From Sandaracinus sp964481145 (GTDB lineage: Bacteria; Myxococcota_A; Polyangia; Polyangiales; Sandaracinaceae): a DNA stretch of 64,000 bases. Positions 50,833-59,011 of the stretch are shown here, piece after piece. The position numbers and the translations under genes were made by a program. Every line of letters starts with the position of its first letter. Within the stretch, counting starts at the first letter, position 1. The DNA is taken from positions 1-64,000 of the forward strand of contig CAYZTA010000005.1 of NCBI GenBank assembly GCA_964481145.1, in the 5' to 3' direction. The notes under the pieces were generated by a model. The model worked only from the letters and a program-made list of their open reading frames with translations. It searched no databases and was not told the origin of the DNA.

Positions 50833-51126
50833 TCACTCTGGAAACTGAAACACGATCTCACCTTCGCGCACCATCCCGAGTTCGTCTCGGGCCACGTGTT
50901 CGATGGCGCGTTCATCGCTGCGCAGGGCGTGCGCTTCTCGTTCGAGCACGCGCACCTCTTCACGCATTCGCTCATTGCCACGCTCGATTTCTTCGAGCTC
51001 GGAGCGGAGCGCACGGTAGCGCGGCAGGCCCTCTTCGCCGGTCACCAAGAGTGGAACCGCGACGATCGACAATGTGAGGAGGCCGAGCGGCAACATCCAT
51101 GCAAACCATCGCGACGCCCAAGACAT
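50833..51126 (-). CDS. ftsB: FtsB/DivIC-type cell-division protein
   Basis: A 97-residue septum-formation initiator. A single N-terminal membrane helix (WMLPLGLLTLSIVAVPLLV) is followed by a coiled coil (RYRALRSELEEIERGNERMREEVRVLEREAHALRSD) and the conserved end HVARDELGMVREGEIVFQFPE. It acts in the divisome with FtsL and FtsQ. ATG 51126 is chosen since the helix begins there; a long upstream extension belongs to the next gene in another frame. Confidence 0.88.
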   Translation of the reverse strand: MSWASRWFAWMLPLGLLTLSIVAVPLLVTGEEGLPRYRALRSELEEIERGNERMREEVRVLEREAHALRSDERAIEHVARDELGMVREGEIVFQFPE

Positions 51127-51169
51127 ACGGGCGCGATCATGGATGAATTCTGGAAAATCAGTCCAGAAA

Positions 51170-51745
51170 TCAGCCCGGCTCACGGGCATGGGCGCTGCAG
51201 AATGCTTCGACCTGCATCCACGTCTCGGCCGCGGCGCGCCCTTCGGCATCACACACATGTGGCAAGGGCGCAGGCTCCATGCGTTCACGGAGAACACCGA
51301 GAGCTCCGGCGAGCTCCGCCAATGTCGAGTCGCGCTCCTCGGGATCGTGCGGATGCAGCAACTGCTCGCTCGCATTCTCGATCCGAGTGACGATCGCAGG
51401 ATCGCGCTCCGCCTCAGGGAGCTCATCGAGCAGGGCCCAAACGTGCTCTGCGATTTCCTGTCGCGCGACGATGTCGAGATCGGGCCCTTCGTCTTCTTCG
51501 ACGCGTTCGAGTCGCGCATCGAGCCGAGCCTCGAGCCACTCGAACGCTTCTCGCTGGGGCCACGACGGAGTCGGGTGCTGTGCTTGGCAACGATCGAGCG
51601 CCCGTCGTGCCGCTTCTGCCCTCACCATCATCGCGTCGCAGTCGGGCATCGAATCATCATCGGACGGAGCAGATGGCTGGGGGATCGTCGCGCCGCAGGC
51701 CACCAAAAAACCACTGAGCACAGCAGAAAAACCCCAACGCAACAT
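51170..51745 (-). CDS. Acidic helical lipoprotein of unknown function
   Basis: A 191-residue protein with lipoprotein signal MLRWGFSAVLSGFLVACGAT (lipobox L-V-A-C). The mature part is rich in Glu, Asp and Ala, mostly helical (RREAFEWLEARLDARLERVEEDEGPDLD), with a few Cys (DCDAMM, LDRCQAQH, HVCDAEG, AFCSAH) that may pair. I do not recognise it. It precedes ftsB on the same strand with 43 bp between and could share its transcript. Confidence 0.7.
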   Translation of the reverse strand: MLRWGFSAVLSGFLVACGATIPQPSAPSDDDSMPDCDAMMVRAEAARRALDRCQAQHPTPSWPQREAFEWLEARLDARLERVEEDEGPDLDIVARQEIAEHVWALLDELPEAERDPAIVTRIENASEQLLHPHDPEERDSTLAELAGALGVLRERMEPAPLPHVCDAEGRAAAETWMQVEAFCSAHAREPG

Positions 51746-51833
51746 GCGCCACCATGCGATGACCGACGCGCTTCGACAAGCCCTCCTTCTTGCTTGACAT
51801 CGGTGGTGTGGTTGCCGCAATAGCAGTTCTCAA

Positions 51834-52886
51834 ATGCCTCATGAAGCCGTGTTGTCCGGGAATATCCCTTCGGACGGTGTGCTCGACGTCCTGCGGGAGA
51901 TCGAGACGCGCAGGATCAGCGGACGGCTCACGTTTTCGAGCGTTTCAGCGGATGGCGCGAAAGAAGCCGGCGAGGTCGAGCTGATCGCGGGACAAATCGC
52001 GCTCGATCAAGATCCGTTGCCCGATGGCACCGATCCCGTCGAACGTTTTCTCGCGCTTCGCACGGGCACGTTCTCCGTGCGCCAATGTCTTCCGATCTTG
52101 CCGATCTCTCAAGGGGACGAATTCATCAAACGCGGCTCGCTCGGGGTGCACGTCCCCGCCGATCTCATGAATTACTGCGAGCAATGTGGGCTCACGGGGA
52201 CCCTCTGTCTCGATCGTGACGGCGAACGCATCGAGCTCGTGTATGAAGCCGGACAGCTCCTCGCGATCCGCGTCGACGGCAGAGAAGATGCCGATGTGAG
52301 TCATGCGTTCGGTTGGAACGAAGGTTCTTTTCGCATCGAAGTCAACGACAAAGCGCGCGGGCTCGTGCCGGAAGTGGCCGAGTCAGGGGACTCCGAGCCG
52401 CCCGCGGCGCGCGAACCAACGACACAATTCGTGCGGTCGAGACGCGACGATACAGGGCGTCAATTCCTCAAAGTGCTCGAGGTGGCGCTGAGCACGATCG
52501 TCGAGTCACGTGAGCGCGCCCGCCCGTCTGCGGGCCCCGCACCGGCTCGAGCACCCGTCAAGAGCGTGAGGCCGAGCCCCGCGATCATCACCCCAGCCCC
52601 GCCCAAACGAGAACGAGAACCCACCGTTCGTGTGGTCTATCTCAAGCCGGATGATCCAACGACGGCCGTCCGTCCAAAGACGAAGCGACATGAGGAGCCC
52701 ACGCCTCATGCAAAGAAAAAAGCGGAATCCCTCGCCTCCGAATCAACCAAGAGCGAACCAACCAAGAGCGCGCCGACGACCATCGAATCTCCGATGATGG
52801 GTGCGGCGTTGACATGGACATTGACGGTCATCACGTTGACGGCGCTCTTCATTGGCCTGCTCGATCGGCTGTCCTGGCCACGCTGA
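51834..52886 (+). CDS. DUF4388 (PATAN-like) protein with C-terminal membrane anchor
   Basis: A 350-residue protein. The first 90 residues fit DUF4388 (LSGNIPSDGVLDVLREIETRRISGRLTF, then VELIAGQIALDQDPLPDGTDPVERFLALRTGTFSV), and a related second copy may follow (GLTGTLCLDRDGERIELVYEAGQLLAIRVDG). DUF4388 occurs with two-component and gliding-type regulators in myxobacteria. The rest is a Pro/Lys/Thr-rich linker and a single helix at the very end (LTWTLTVITLTALFIGLLDRL), so the protein hangs in the cytoplasm from the inner membrane. The BamA-like gene follows 17 bases later. Confidence 0.82.
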   Translation: MPHEAVLSGNIPSDGVLDVLREIETRRISGRLTFSSVSADGAKEAGEVELIAGQIALDQDPLPDGTDPVERFLALRTGTFSVRQCLPILPISQGDEFIKRGSLGVHVPADLMNYCEQCGLTGTLCLDRDGERIELVYEAGQLLAIRVDGREDADVSHAFGWNEGSFRIEVNDKARGLVPEVAESGDSEPPAAREPTTQFVRSRRDDTGRQFLKVLEVALSTIVESRERARPSAGPAPARAPVKSVRPSPAIITPAPPKREREPTVRVVYLKPDDPTTAVRPKTKRHEEPTPHAKKKAESLASESTKSEPTKSAPTTIESPMMGAALTWTLTVITLTALFIGLLDRLSWPR

Positions 52887-52903
52887 TCGAGTAGGCTCGG
52901 GCC

Positions 52904-54400
52904 GTGCGAAAGAGCTCCCCCCTCGCCGCTCTCTTCGCGTTGCTCGCGCTTTTCGCGATGAGTCACGCCGCACAGGGTGTTGCAGCTCAATCGACCGAAG
53001 ACGATCCAGAGGCCTCCGACCCCACCGAAGACGCGCTCGTCTACGTGCTCGACGCCATCTCAGTCCGCGGAAATCGCAAAACCGCGGAGCACGTGATCCG
53101 TCGACGCGTCCCTTTTCGGATCGGCGAGCGACTCGATGCCAATGACCCACGCTTCGAGCAAGTGCGCTTCCAATTGCTCGGCACGGGGTACTTCGACACA
53201 GTCGAGCTCTCCGTCGAACGAGCGACCGAGCGTGGCCACATCGTACTCGTCATCCAAGTCCAAGAACGAAATACGTTGTTGCTCGAGGAGCTCGCGCTCG
53301 GAATTTCAGAAGGCCTCAACGGCGCGCGTCATTACGGCGCCGACGTCTACCTCGGGTTCTCGTTTGCAGAAACCAATCTGTTCGGGACAGGCACCACGTT
53401 CGAAAGCTCAGCCGTGCTCTCGGTGCGCCAGCAAGGGATTCGGCTTCGCTTCTCCGAGCCTCATGTTCTCGGCTCCCCACTCGCGCTGACGACATCGCTC
53501 TTCTTCTTGAACGCGCGTGAAGTCTACGGCGACGAAGACGTCCTGGTCACGCCTCCCCCGGGCCCCGACGACGATGTGTTTGGCCCCGAAGACGCCCTTT
53601 ACGCGCTCACCCGTTATCATCGCGGCGGCGGATCGATCGGAACCGGCATCTCGATCGATGGCAATCATCGCTTCGGTGCTTCCTATCAGTTCGAAGTCGT
53701 CGATCTCCTGTCGCGCCCCGACGCAGCGAGCGAACGGCGCGGCACCGAGGTCGTGCCCATCGATTTTGCGCTCCACAATGGGACGAGCTTCGTCTCGATG
53801 CTCACGCTGTCTTATTCTCACGATGCTCGTGACGATCCAGCGCTGACACGAAGCGGTCGTCAGCTGCATGTTCGTGGTGATCTCGCGAGCCAGCTCCTCG
53901 GCGGAGATTACGACTTCTTTCGCGCGCAAGCCTTTTGGCGTGAATGGTTTCCGCTCCCAGGGTGGGAGCACGCGCTCCGTACAAACTTATTCCTCGGCGC
54001 AGCGCTCGGAGACGCGCCTATTTTCTATCGTTTCTATGCCGCTGATCTCAGCGATCTCGTACCCAATCGGATGCTCGAGCTCAATCTCGATCGAAGAGCG
54101 CCTCCCAACTTGCTCGGGACCGCGATCGCCGAGATGCGTGTCGCGAATCTCGCAGCGCGTGCCGATCTTGAATACGCCTTTCTCATCGCGCATCCGGGTC
54201 GTGGTGTCCGTGCGTTGCTCGGCTTCGTCGACATTGGCGTGTACGTCCTCGCCGACACGTCCCTTCTGACGCGCCCCATCGCCGGCTATGCGATCAGCTT
54301 TCCGATCGATCTCACCTTCGATTTCGGAATACGAATCGATACTTCAATCGGAGTCTTTTCACTGGCCTTCTCCACCCTCCTTGGGTTCGTTCAGTGGTGA
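52904..54400 (+). CDS. BamA/TamA-like outer-membrane protein with one POTRA domain
   Basis: A 498-residue protein with a signal peptide (LAALFALLALFAMSHAAQGVAA). One POTRA domain is visible at about 45-120 (VLDAISVRGNRKTAEHVIRRRVPFRIGERLD, then GYFDTVELSVERATERGHIVLVIQVQER). The rest is a barrel of alternating strands (FSFAETNLFGTGTTFESSAVLSVRQQGIRLRFSEPHV) ending in Phe-Val-Gln-Trp, a BAM-type terminal signal. BamA itself normally has five POTRAs, so this is a specialised relative. GTG start. Its stop overlaps the DUF4390 gene start. Confidence 0.87.
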   Translation: MRKSSPLAALFALLALFAMSHAAQGVAAQSTEDDPEASDPTEDALVYVLDAISVRGNRKTAEHVIRRRVPFRIGERLDANDPRFEQVRFQLLGTGYFDTVELSVERATERGHIVLVIQVQERNTLLLEELALGISEGLNGARHYGADVYLGFSFAETNLFGTGTTFESSAVLSVRQQGIRLRFSEPHVLGSPLALTTSLFFLNAREVYGDEDVLVTPPPGPDDDVFGPEDALYALTRYHRGGGSIGTGISIDGNHRFGASYQFEVVDLLSRPDAASERRGTEVVPIDFALHNGTSFVSMLTLSYSHDARDDPALTRSGRQLHVRGDLASQLLGGDYDFFRAQAFWREWFPLPGWEHALRTNLFLGAALGDAPIFYRFYAADLSDLVPNRMLELNLDRRAPPNLLGTAIAEMRVANLAARADLEYAFLIAHPGRGVRALLGFVDIGVYVLADTSLLTRPIAGYAISFPIDLTFDFGIRIDTSIGVFSLAFSTLLGFVQW

Positions 54401-55041
54401 GCTCGCGCGCATTGCGATTCGCGATCGCGTGTTGGATTGGCATGATGCCACCGATGGCGTCGGCTCAAGAAGACGTTCCACGCCATCCCATCCAAGTCCG
54501 CTTCGAAGACGAACGCGCGGTGGTGAGCGCAGAGGCGAGGCACCTCGTCGATCGCGCGCTCCGAAGCCGAATCGAAAGCGGCCTGCCTCAGACCATCGTC
54601 ACCCGTGTGTACGCGTATCGCAACGGACGAAGCGAACCCATTGCCCTCGGCTTGCGTTCGTGTCGCATCACGTATGACCCGTGGAGGCTCGACTATCGAG
54701 TTCGGATTCAGACGACCGATGTCGATCATTCGATGGTCGCTCACACGCTCGATCAAGTCATCACGAGCTGCATTTCGATTCATGATCTTTCCGTCGGACG
54801 GCCCGATGATTGGCGCGCTTCGCGAGGCTCTCAGGTCTGGTTTGCTGTCTTGATCGAGCACAACCCGCTCTCACCCGAAACGGTACAGCGCATCCGCCGT
54901 TGGCTCGCGCGACCCGACGGGCCAAACGCCGGAAGTGACGCGTTTTTTGGCTCGTTCGTGAGCCTCTTCGTCAATCGTCAGATCGGCGAGGCCGAGCGCA
55001 TCTTTCGCTTTCGCTCGCCGGAAGAGGTGCTGTACCCATGA
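54394..55041 (+). CDS. DUF4390-type exported protein
   Basis: A 215-residue protein with a signal peptide (FAIACWIGMMPPMASAQE) and a DUF4390-like beta-rich body: IQVRFEDERAVVSAEARHLVDRALRSRIESGLPQTIVTRVYAYR, RITYDPWRLDYRVRIQTTD and SQVWFAVLIEHNPLSPETVQRIRRWLARP. DUF4390 genes usually stand just before an NtrY-like sensor kinase, as here (four-base overlap with the kinase ATG). Its job is unknown; a periplasmic partner of the sensor is plausible. GTG 54394 or 54397 is the start. Confidence 0.82.
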   Translation: MVSSRALRFAIACWIGMMPPMASAQEDVPRHPIQVRFEDERAVVSAEARHLVDRALRSRIESGLPQTIVTRVYAYRNGRSEPIALGLRSCRITYDPWRLDYRVRIQTTDVDHSMVAHTLDQVITSCISIHDLSVGRPDDWRASRGSQVWFAVLIEHNPLSPETVQRIRRWLARPDGPNAGSDAFFGSFVSLFVNRQIGEAERIFRFRSPEEVLYP

Positions 55042-56618
55042 GCGATCACGGTCGCACTGAACGCTTGGGGCGTTTGGGACGCTTTGAACGGCGTGTGCTC
55101 GCGGTCATCGCGTTCGTGGCGCTCGTGCCGCTCGTCTTTGCGCTCGTGCTGGGCCGCGCCGTGCTCGCCGAGTCTTATCGTGTCGGAGTCAATCCGAGGG
55201 TCGGTGAGCAGCTCGCTTCGAGTCTCGATGCGCATCGAGATCATTTGGTCGCGCTCCGCGAAGATGCCGAACGCACCGCCGATGCCGTCGCATACGATTA
55301 TCGGTTGGCCGACGCGCTCTTGGAAGAAGACACGGACAGAGTTCACACCCACCTTCGCGCAGCGCTCGAGCGTTATCCACACCTCGTCGCCGTGGCCATC
55401 ACGGATGCGAGTCATCATCCGATCGCCGAGGTGCGACGCTCCATCGATCCCGATGCATTTCGCGAGATTTCGCTCGAACGCCCCATCGAACACGAACACG
55501 GCGCGCAGCTCTTTCATGTGCAGGTCGAGCTCGCAGCATCCGTCGAGCCGTTCCGCGCTTACGAACGAGCCGGAGAAGTCGCGGAGGTCTATCGCCACCT
55601 CGAAGCGAACACGTCGTACGTATCGGATTCGTATCTCGCCGTGTATATCGCGCTCCTTTTGACCATCGTCGTCATCGCCCTCGCGATTGGGATCATCGTA
55701 TCTCGCCGTGTCACTCGACAAATCGTCGTCCTGGCCGATGCCGCGAAGAAGGTGGGAGCGGGTGACCTCAGCATCGAAGTGCCCACCGATCAGAGCGACG
55801 AAGTGGGGGAGCTCACGCACGCGTTCAACGCGATGGTTCGCGACATCCGCACTTCACGCGATCGCATCGAATATTTGAAGCGCGTCGGCGCGTGGCAAGA
55901 GATGGCCAAACGTCTCGCCCACGAGATCAAAAATCCACTCACACCCATCCAGCTCGCGGTTCAACAAGTCCATCAAAGCTATCGGGGCGACGATCCGAGC
56001 TTCCGTCGAACACTCGACGACGTTCGTGACATCGTGGAAGAAGAGATCGCGACATTGCGCCGATGGGTTAAAGAATTCAGTGATTTTGCGCGACTGCCGG
56101 TTCCCGAATTGACCCACGCCGATCTGCGCGACTTCGCACGCGAAGCCGTTCGGGGCATGGATCCGCGAGCGTTCGCATCAGAGCAGGAAGCGCCCCGCGC
56201 CGCGGATTCTGCGTCGATGCCCATCATCGCGCTCGAGACGGCGGAAGAAGAGCTGCCCGTCATGATCGATCCGCAGATGCTCCGCGCATGTCTCGACAAC
56301 CTCGTGCGCAATGCGATCCAAGTGCTCGTGGAGCATGGAGATGGCGACGCGACTGGCCAAGTCATCATCTCGACACACCGAGGCGATGGCGAGCACGCGT
56401 ACCTCGAAGTACGCGACAACGGACCCGGTATCCCGCTCGAAGCACGTGAGCGTGTCTTTGACCCTTATTTTACGACCCGTGGAGACGGCACCGGCCTCGG
56501 GCTCGCGATCGTGAAAAAGACGATCCTCGAGCACGGCGGCACGATCATCTGTGGCGAATCGAAAGAAGGAGGCGCTCTGTTTCGCATCCAACTTCCGCTC
56601 GAGCACGAGCGCGCGTGA
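55038..56618 (+). CDS. NtrY-like sensor histidine kinase
   Basis: A 526-residue membrane sensor. Helix 1 (VLAVIAFVALVPLVFALVLG), an external domain of about 150 residues, helix 2 (LAVYIALLLTIVVIALAIGIIVS), HAMP (VTRQIVVLADAAKKVGAGDLSIEVP), the phosphoacceptor in MAKRLAHEIKNPLTPIQLAVQQ, and the ATPase domain (DNLVRNAIQVL, VRDNGPGIP, DPYFTTRGDGTGLGLAIVKK). The HEIKNPLTPIQLA box and layout are NtrY-type. No cognate NtrX-like regulator is next to it; the convergent neighbour is a receiver lacking its phosphorylation Asp. Confidence 0.93.
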   Translation: MSDHGRTERLGRLGRFERRVLAVIAFVALVPLVFALVLGRAVLAESYRVGVNPRVGEQLASSLDAHRDHLVALREDAERTADAVAYDYRLADALLEEDTDRVHTHLRAALERYPHLVAVAITDASHHPIAEVRRSIDPDAFREISLERPIEHEHGAQLFHVQVELAASVEPFRAYERAGEVAEVYRHLEANTSYVSDSYLAVYIALLLTIVVIALAIGIIVSRRVTRQIVVLADAAKKVGAGDLSIEVPTDQSDEVGELTHAFNAMVRDIRTSRDRIEYLKRVGAWQEMAKRLAHEIKNPLTPIQLAVQQVHQSYRGDDPSFRRTLDDVRDIVEEEIATLRRWVKEFSDFARLPVPELTHADLRDFAREAVRGMDPRAFASEQEAPRAADSASMPIIALETAEEELPVMIDPQMLRACLDNLVRNAIQVLVEHGDGDATGQVIISTHRGDGEHAYLEVRDNGPGIPLEARERVFDPYFTTRGDGTGLGLAIVKKTILEHGGTIICGESKEGGALFRIQLPLEHERA

Positions 56619-56627
56619 CCGCGACGG

Positions 56628-57050
56628 TCATGCTTGACGGCGCAGCCGCGCGCCTTCGCGATAGGGCGCGCGACATTCGATCGCATCGTCCACAGCGTCC
56701 ATCAACTCGGTGACGCGAATCGGCTTCTCGAGCACAGCGTCGTACAACGACGGATCTGAAAGCAGAGCACGCGATCGAGTCATCCCGATGAACGCTGGGC
56801 GTGCATCCCCCCAAACGGTTCGAGCATGCGTCACGAGTGCGATTCCATCGATCTCGTGGATCTCGTGCTCCGTGATCACGAGATCTGCGTGGCGTGCTGC
56901 CACGATCGGCATCGCCGCCGCCGTGTTCGAGAAATGGATCACACGAAATCCGAGCTCGGAGAGCACATAGTGCACCGTGCGGACGTTCGAATGATCGTCG
57001 TCCACCAAAATGACCAGCTCAGAAATCTTCTCGTTCGTCGTTTTCGGCAT
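56628..57050 (-). CDS. Receiver-domain protein with Glu in place of the phospho-Asp
   Basis: A 140-residue single-domain CheY-like protein. The acidic pocket (VILVDDDHSN, Asp17-19), the Thr (FIGMTRS, Thr91) and the Lys (DAVLEKPIRV, Lys109) are present. However, the phosphorylation site reads LVITEHEIHEIDG, with Glu61 where the Asp belongs. It is probably locked in one state or works by binding alone (pseudo-receiver). The tail RAPYREGARLRRQA is basic. It is convergent with the NtrY-like kinase gene. Confidence 0.82.
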   Translation of the reverse strand: MPKTTNEKISELVILVDDDHSNVRTVHYVLSELGFRVIHFSNTAAAMPIVAARHADLVITEHEIHEIDGIALVTHARTVWGDARPAFIGMTRSRALLSDPSLYDAVLEKPIRVTELMDAVDDAIECRAPYREGARLRRQA

Positions 57051-57097
57051 GTCTGTCCGATGAATCAGATGAAATCAAAGGAGGGTGAGAGCTCCGT

Positions 57098-57313
57098 TCA
57101 TGCGCTCGTCATGACGCCCCACCCGAGCAAGAACAAGACAAGCTCCGTCGCACACTCCGATACGTTGATCGGATGCATCGTCAGAGCGACAGCAGAGAAA
57201 AGGACCAAGAGCTGCCCGCACACGGCAACGCACTCGGAACGATTCTCGCGACGAGAAGATCGTTCCTTTGCCTCACGCGACCGTGCACCGCGCTCACGCA
57301 GTGACCCTCGCAT
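57098..57313 (-). CDS. Small protein with two predicted membrane helices
   Basis: A 71-residue product I do not recognise. The first 28 residues are strongly basic (RGSLRERGARSREAKERSSR), then come two hydrophobic stretches (CVAVCGQLLVLFSAVALTM and CATELVLFLLGWGVMTSA) separated by a short HPINVSE turn, giving a helical-hairpin membrane protein by the positive-inside rule. Evidence for translation is GGAGG, with five bases (TCTCG) before the ATG. It lies 47 bp upstream of the pseudo-receiver gene on the same strand. Coding status is moderate only. Confidence 0.45.
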   Translation of the reverse strand: MRGSLRERGARSREAKERSSRRENRSECVAVCGQLLVLFSAVALTMHPINVSECATELVLFLLGWGVMTSA

Positions 57314-57464
57314 CGAGACCTCCGAAACAAATGATGTTCTGCGAAAGCGCCCAATTGCTCTCGCGATGTACTCATCCTTCTTACGCTTTTTACGCGGTAT
57401 CGACGAAGAGCAAATTTCGGTGGGCCACATCGAAAAAGTCGATACTCTGTCTATCGTGCAGGAC
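57314..57464. other. Divergent intergenic region before the LysR gene
   Basis: About 150 bp between the small membrane-protein gene and the LysR-type gene. It must contain promoters for both. It is notably less GC-rich near 57340-57440 than its surroundings. I see no convincing -35/-10 pair, hairpin or RNA gene in it. Confidence 0.5.
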
Positions 57465-58382
57465 GTGTGGCTCAACTATCATCATCTCTATTACTTTTGG
57501 ACGATCGCGCGTGAAGGAAGCGTCTCGGCGGCGAGTCGAAAACTGCGGCTCGCGCAACCCACCGTCAGCGGGCAGCTCAAGACGCTCGAAGACGCGTTGG
57601 AAGTGCAGCTCTTTCATCGTCGCGGCAACAAGCTCGTGCTCACGGATACCGGCGGACACGTGTTTCGATACGCCGAAGAGATTTTCGCGCTTGGCCGCGA
57701 TTTGCAAGATTCTCTTCGAGGCCTACCGATGCGACGGCATCCGAGGTTGGTCGTGGGTGCTGCGGACGAAGTCCCCAAGTTGATCGTGCAACGACTCCTT
57801 GCTCCTGCGCTCGAAGTCGATCGTGAGATTCGATTCCAGTGCTTCGAGGATCGCCAAGACCGGCTCTTGGCCGATCTCGCCGTGCACACGATCGATGTCG
57901 TCATCGCCGAGGCGCCAGTCCATCCTGGCTCTCCGATCCGGGCCCACAGTCATTTGCTCGGTGAGTGCGGTGTGATGCTCTTTGCTGCGCCGAAGGTCGC
58001 TCACCGATTGCGTCGAGGGTTTCCGAAATCGCTCGACGGTGCACCCTTCCTCGTCCCCATCGAGAACACATTTTTGCGACGTGCGCTCGCAGGGTGGATG
58101 GAGGCTCGCGGAATCCGTTTGGAGGTGCGCGGCGAATTCCAAGACACGGCGTTGCTCGGAGCTTTCGGGCGAGCTGGCATCGGTGTCTTCGCGATGCCCT
58201 CGGTGATCGCCGATGAGGTGCGTGCCCAATACGGCGTGCGCGCCATTGGTGAGCTCGATGGAATCCGACAAAACTACTATGCAATCACCGTGGAGCGTCG
58301 AATCAAACATCCCGCGCTCCTCGCCATTTGCGAAAGAGCTCGCCACGATCTCTTCAAGAAGAAGCGTGAAAGAGACAAATGA
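57465..58382 (+). CDS. LysR-family regulator, NhaR-like
   Basis: A 305-residue regulator. The N-terminal helix-turn-helix is LNYHHLYYFWTIAREGSVSAASRKLRLAQPTVSGQLKTLEDALEVQLFHRRG; the NYxHLYYFW start is typical of the NhaR branch, which senses sodium or pH in enterobacteria. The C-terminal periplasmic-binding-like domain follows (LVVGAADEVPKLIVQRLL, GIGVFAMPSVIADEVRAQYGV). GTG 57465 is selected because family members start about five residues before the motif; GTG 57456 and ATG 57366 are alternatives. Overlaps the TlpA gene by four bases. Confidence 0.88.
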   Translation: MWLNYHHLYYFWTIAREGSVSAASRKLRLAQPTVSGQLKTLEDALEVQLFHRRGNKLVLTDTGGHVFRYAEEIFALGRDLQDSLRGLPMRRHPRLVVGAADEVPKLIVQRLLAPALEVDREIRFQCFEDRQDRLLADLAVHTIDVVIAEAPVHPGSPIRAHSHLLGECGVMLFAAPKVAHRLRRGFPKSLDGAPFLVPIENTFLRRALAGWMEARGIRLEVRGEFQDTALLGAFGRAGIGVFAMPSVIADEVRAQYGVRAIGELDGIRQNYYAITVERRIKHPALLAICERARHDLFKKKRERDK

Positions 58383-58927
58383 CTCGCTGGATGAACGCTC
58401 TTGGTTGGGGCTTTTTGCTCTTCGTCATCGGGCTCTGGGCGGTGGAGAGCATGTCTGGTGGATCGCCAGGAAGCGCGCTCGTCGACCATACGTGCCCTCC
58501 GTTCGAAGCGGCGATCGTCGCGGGCGATGGCGCCGCCGATGGGGATCGCGTCTCGCTCGAGACCCTGCGCGGTCAGGTCGTCATCCTCGACTTCTGGGCG
58601 AGTTGGTGCGCTCCCTGCCGCGCGTCGATGCCCATCGTGTCGGCGCTCGCCGAGCGTCATCGTGATGCCGGACTCGTCACGCTCGGCGTGAACATCGAGA
58701 GTGAGCGCGATCGAAACTTCGTCGCGCGTTCACATCGCGCCCTCGGCGCCACATTCCCATCACTCCACGACGAACAGAATGAAATGCAGTCCGCATTCGG
58801 GATCTCATCCATTCCCACACTCATGCTGATCGATCGCCGTGGAATTGTGCGACACATCGAGGTCGGAGTCCCTTCGGAGTCCGAGCTCGAGGCTGAAATT
58901 ACGGCCCTCCTCGAAGAGAATCACTGA
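58379..58927 (+). CDS. TlpA/ResA-type thioredoxin-fold protein
   Basis: A 182-residue protein held in the inner membrane by an N-terminal helix (NALGWGFLLFVIGLWAVESM), thioredoxin domain outside. The active site is VILDFWASWCAPCRASMP (C-x-x-C) and the cis-proline region is ISSIPTLMLIDRRGIV. It would reduce or shuffle disulfides in the periplasm, for example for cytochrome maturation. Its ATG overlaps the LysR stop, an unusual coupling with a regulator. Confidence 0.88.
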   Translation: MTRWMNALGWGFLLFVIGLWAVESMSGGSPGSALVDHTCPPFEAAIVAGDGAADGDRVSLETLRGQVVILDFWASWCAPCRASMPIVSALAERHRDAGLVTLGVNIESERDRNFVARSHRALGATFPSLHDEQNEMQSAFGISSIPTLMLIDRRGIVRHIEVGVPSESELEAEITALLEENH

Positions 58928-59011
58928 ACATTCGTGAGGCTTCTTGCCCACATTGCCGCATGCTGGTATCTTTCAACGATCGCGGTTGCCCTTCGAGGGT
59001 TCTTTCAAAGC

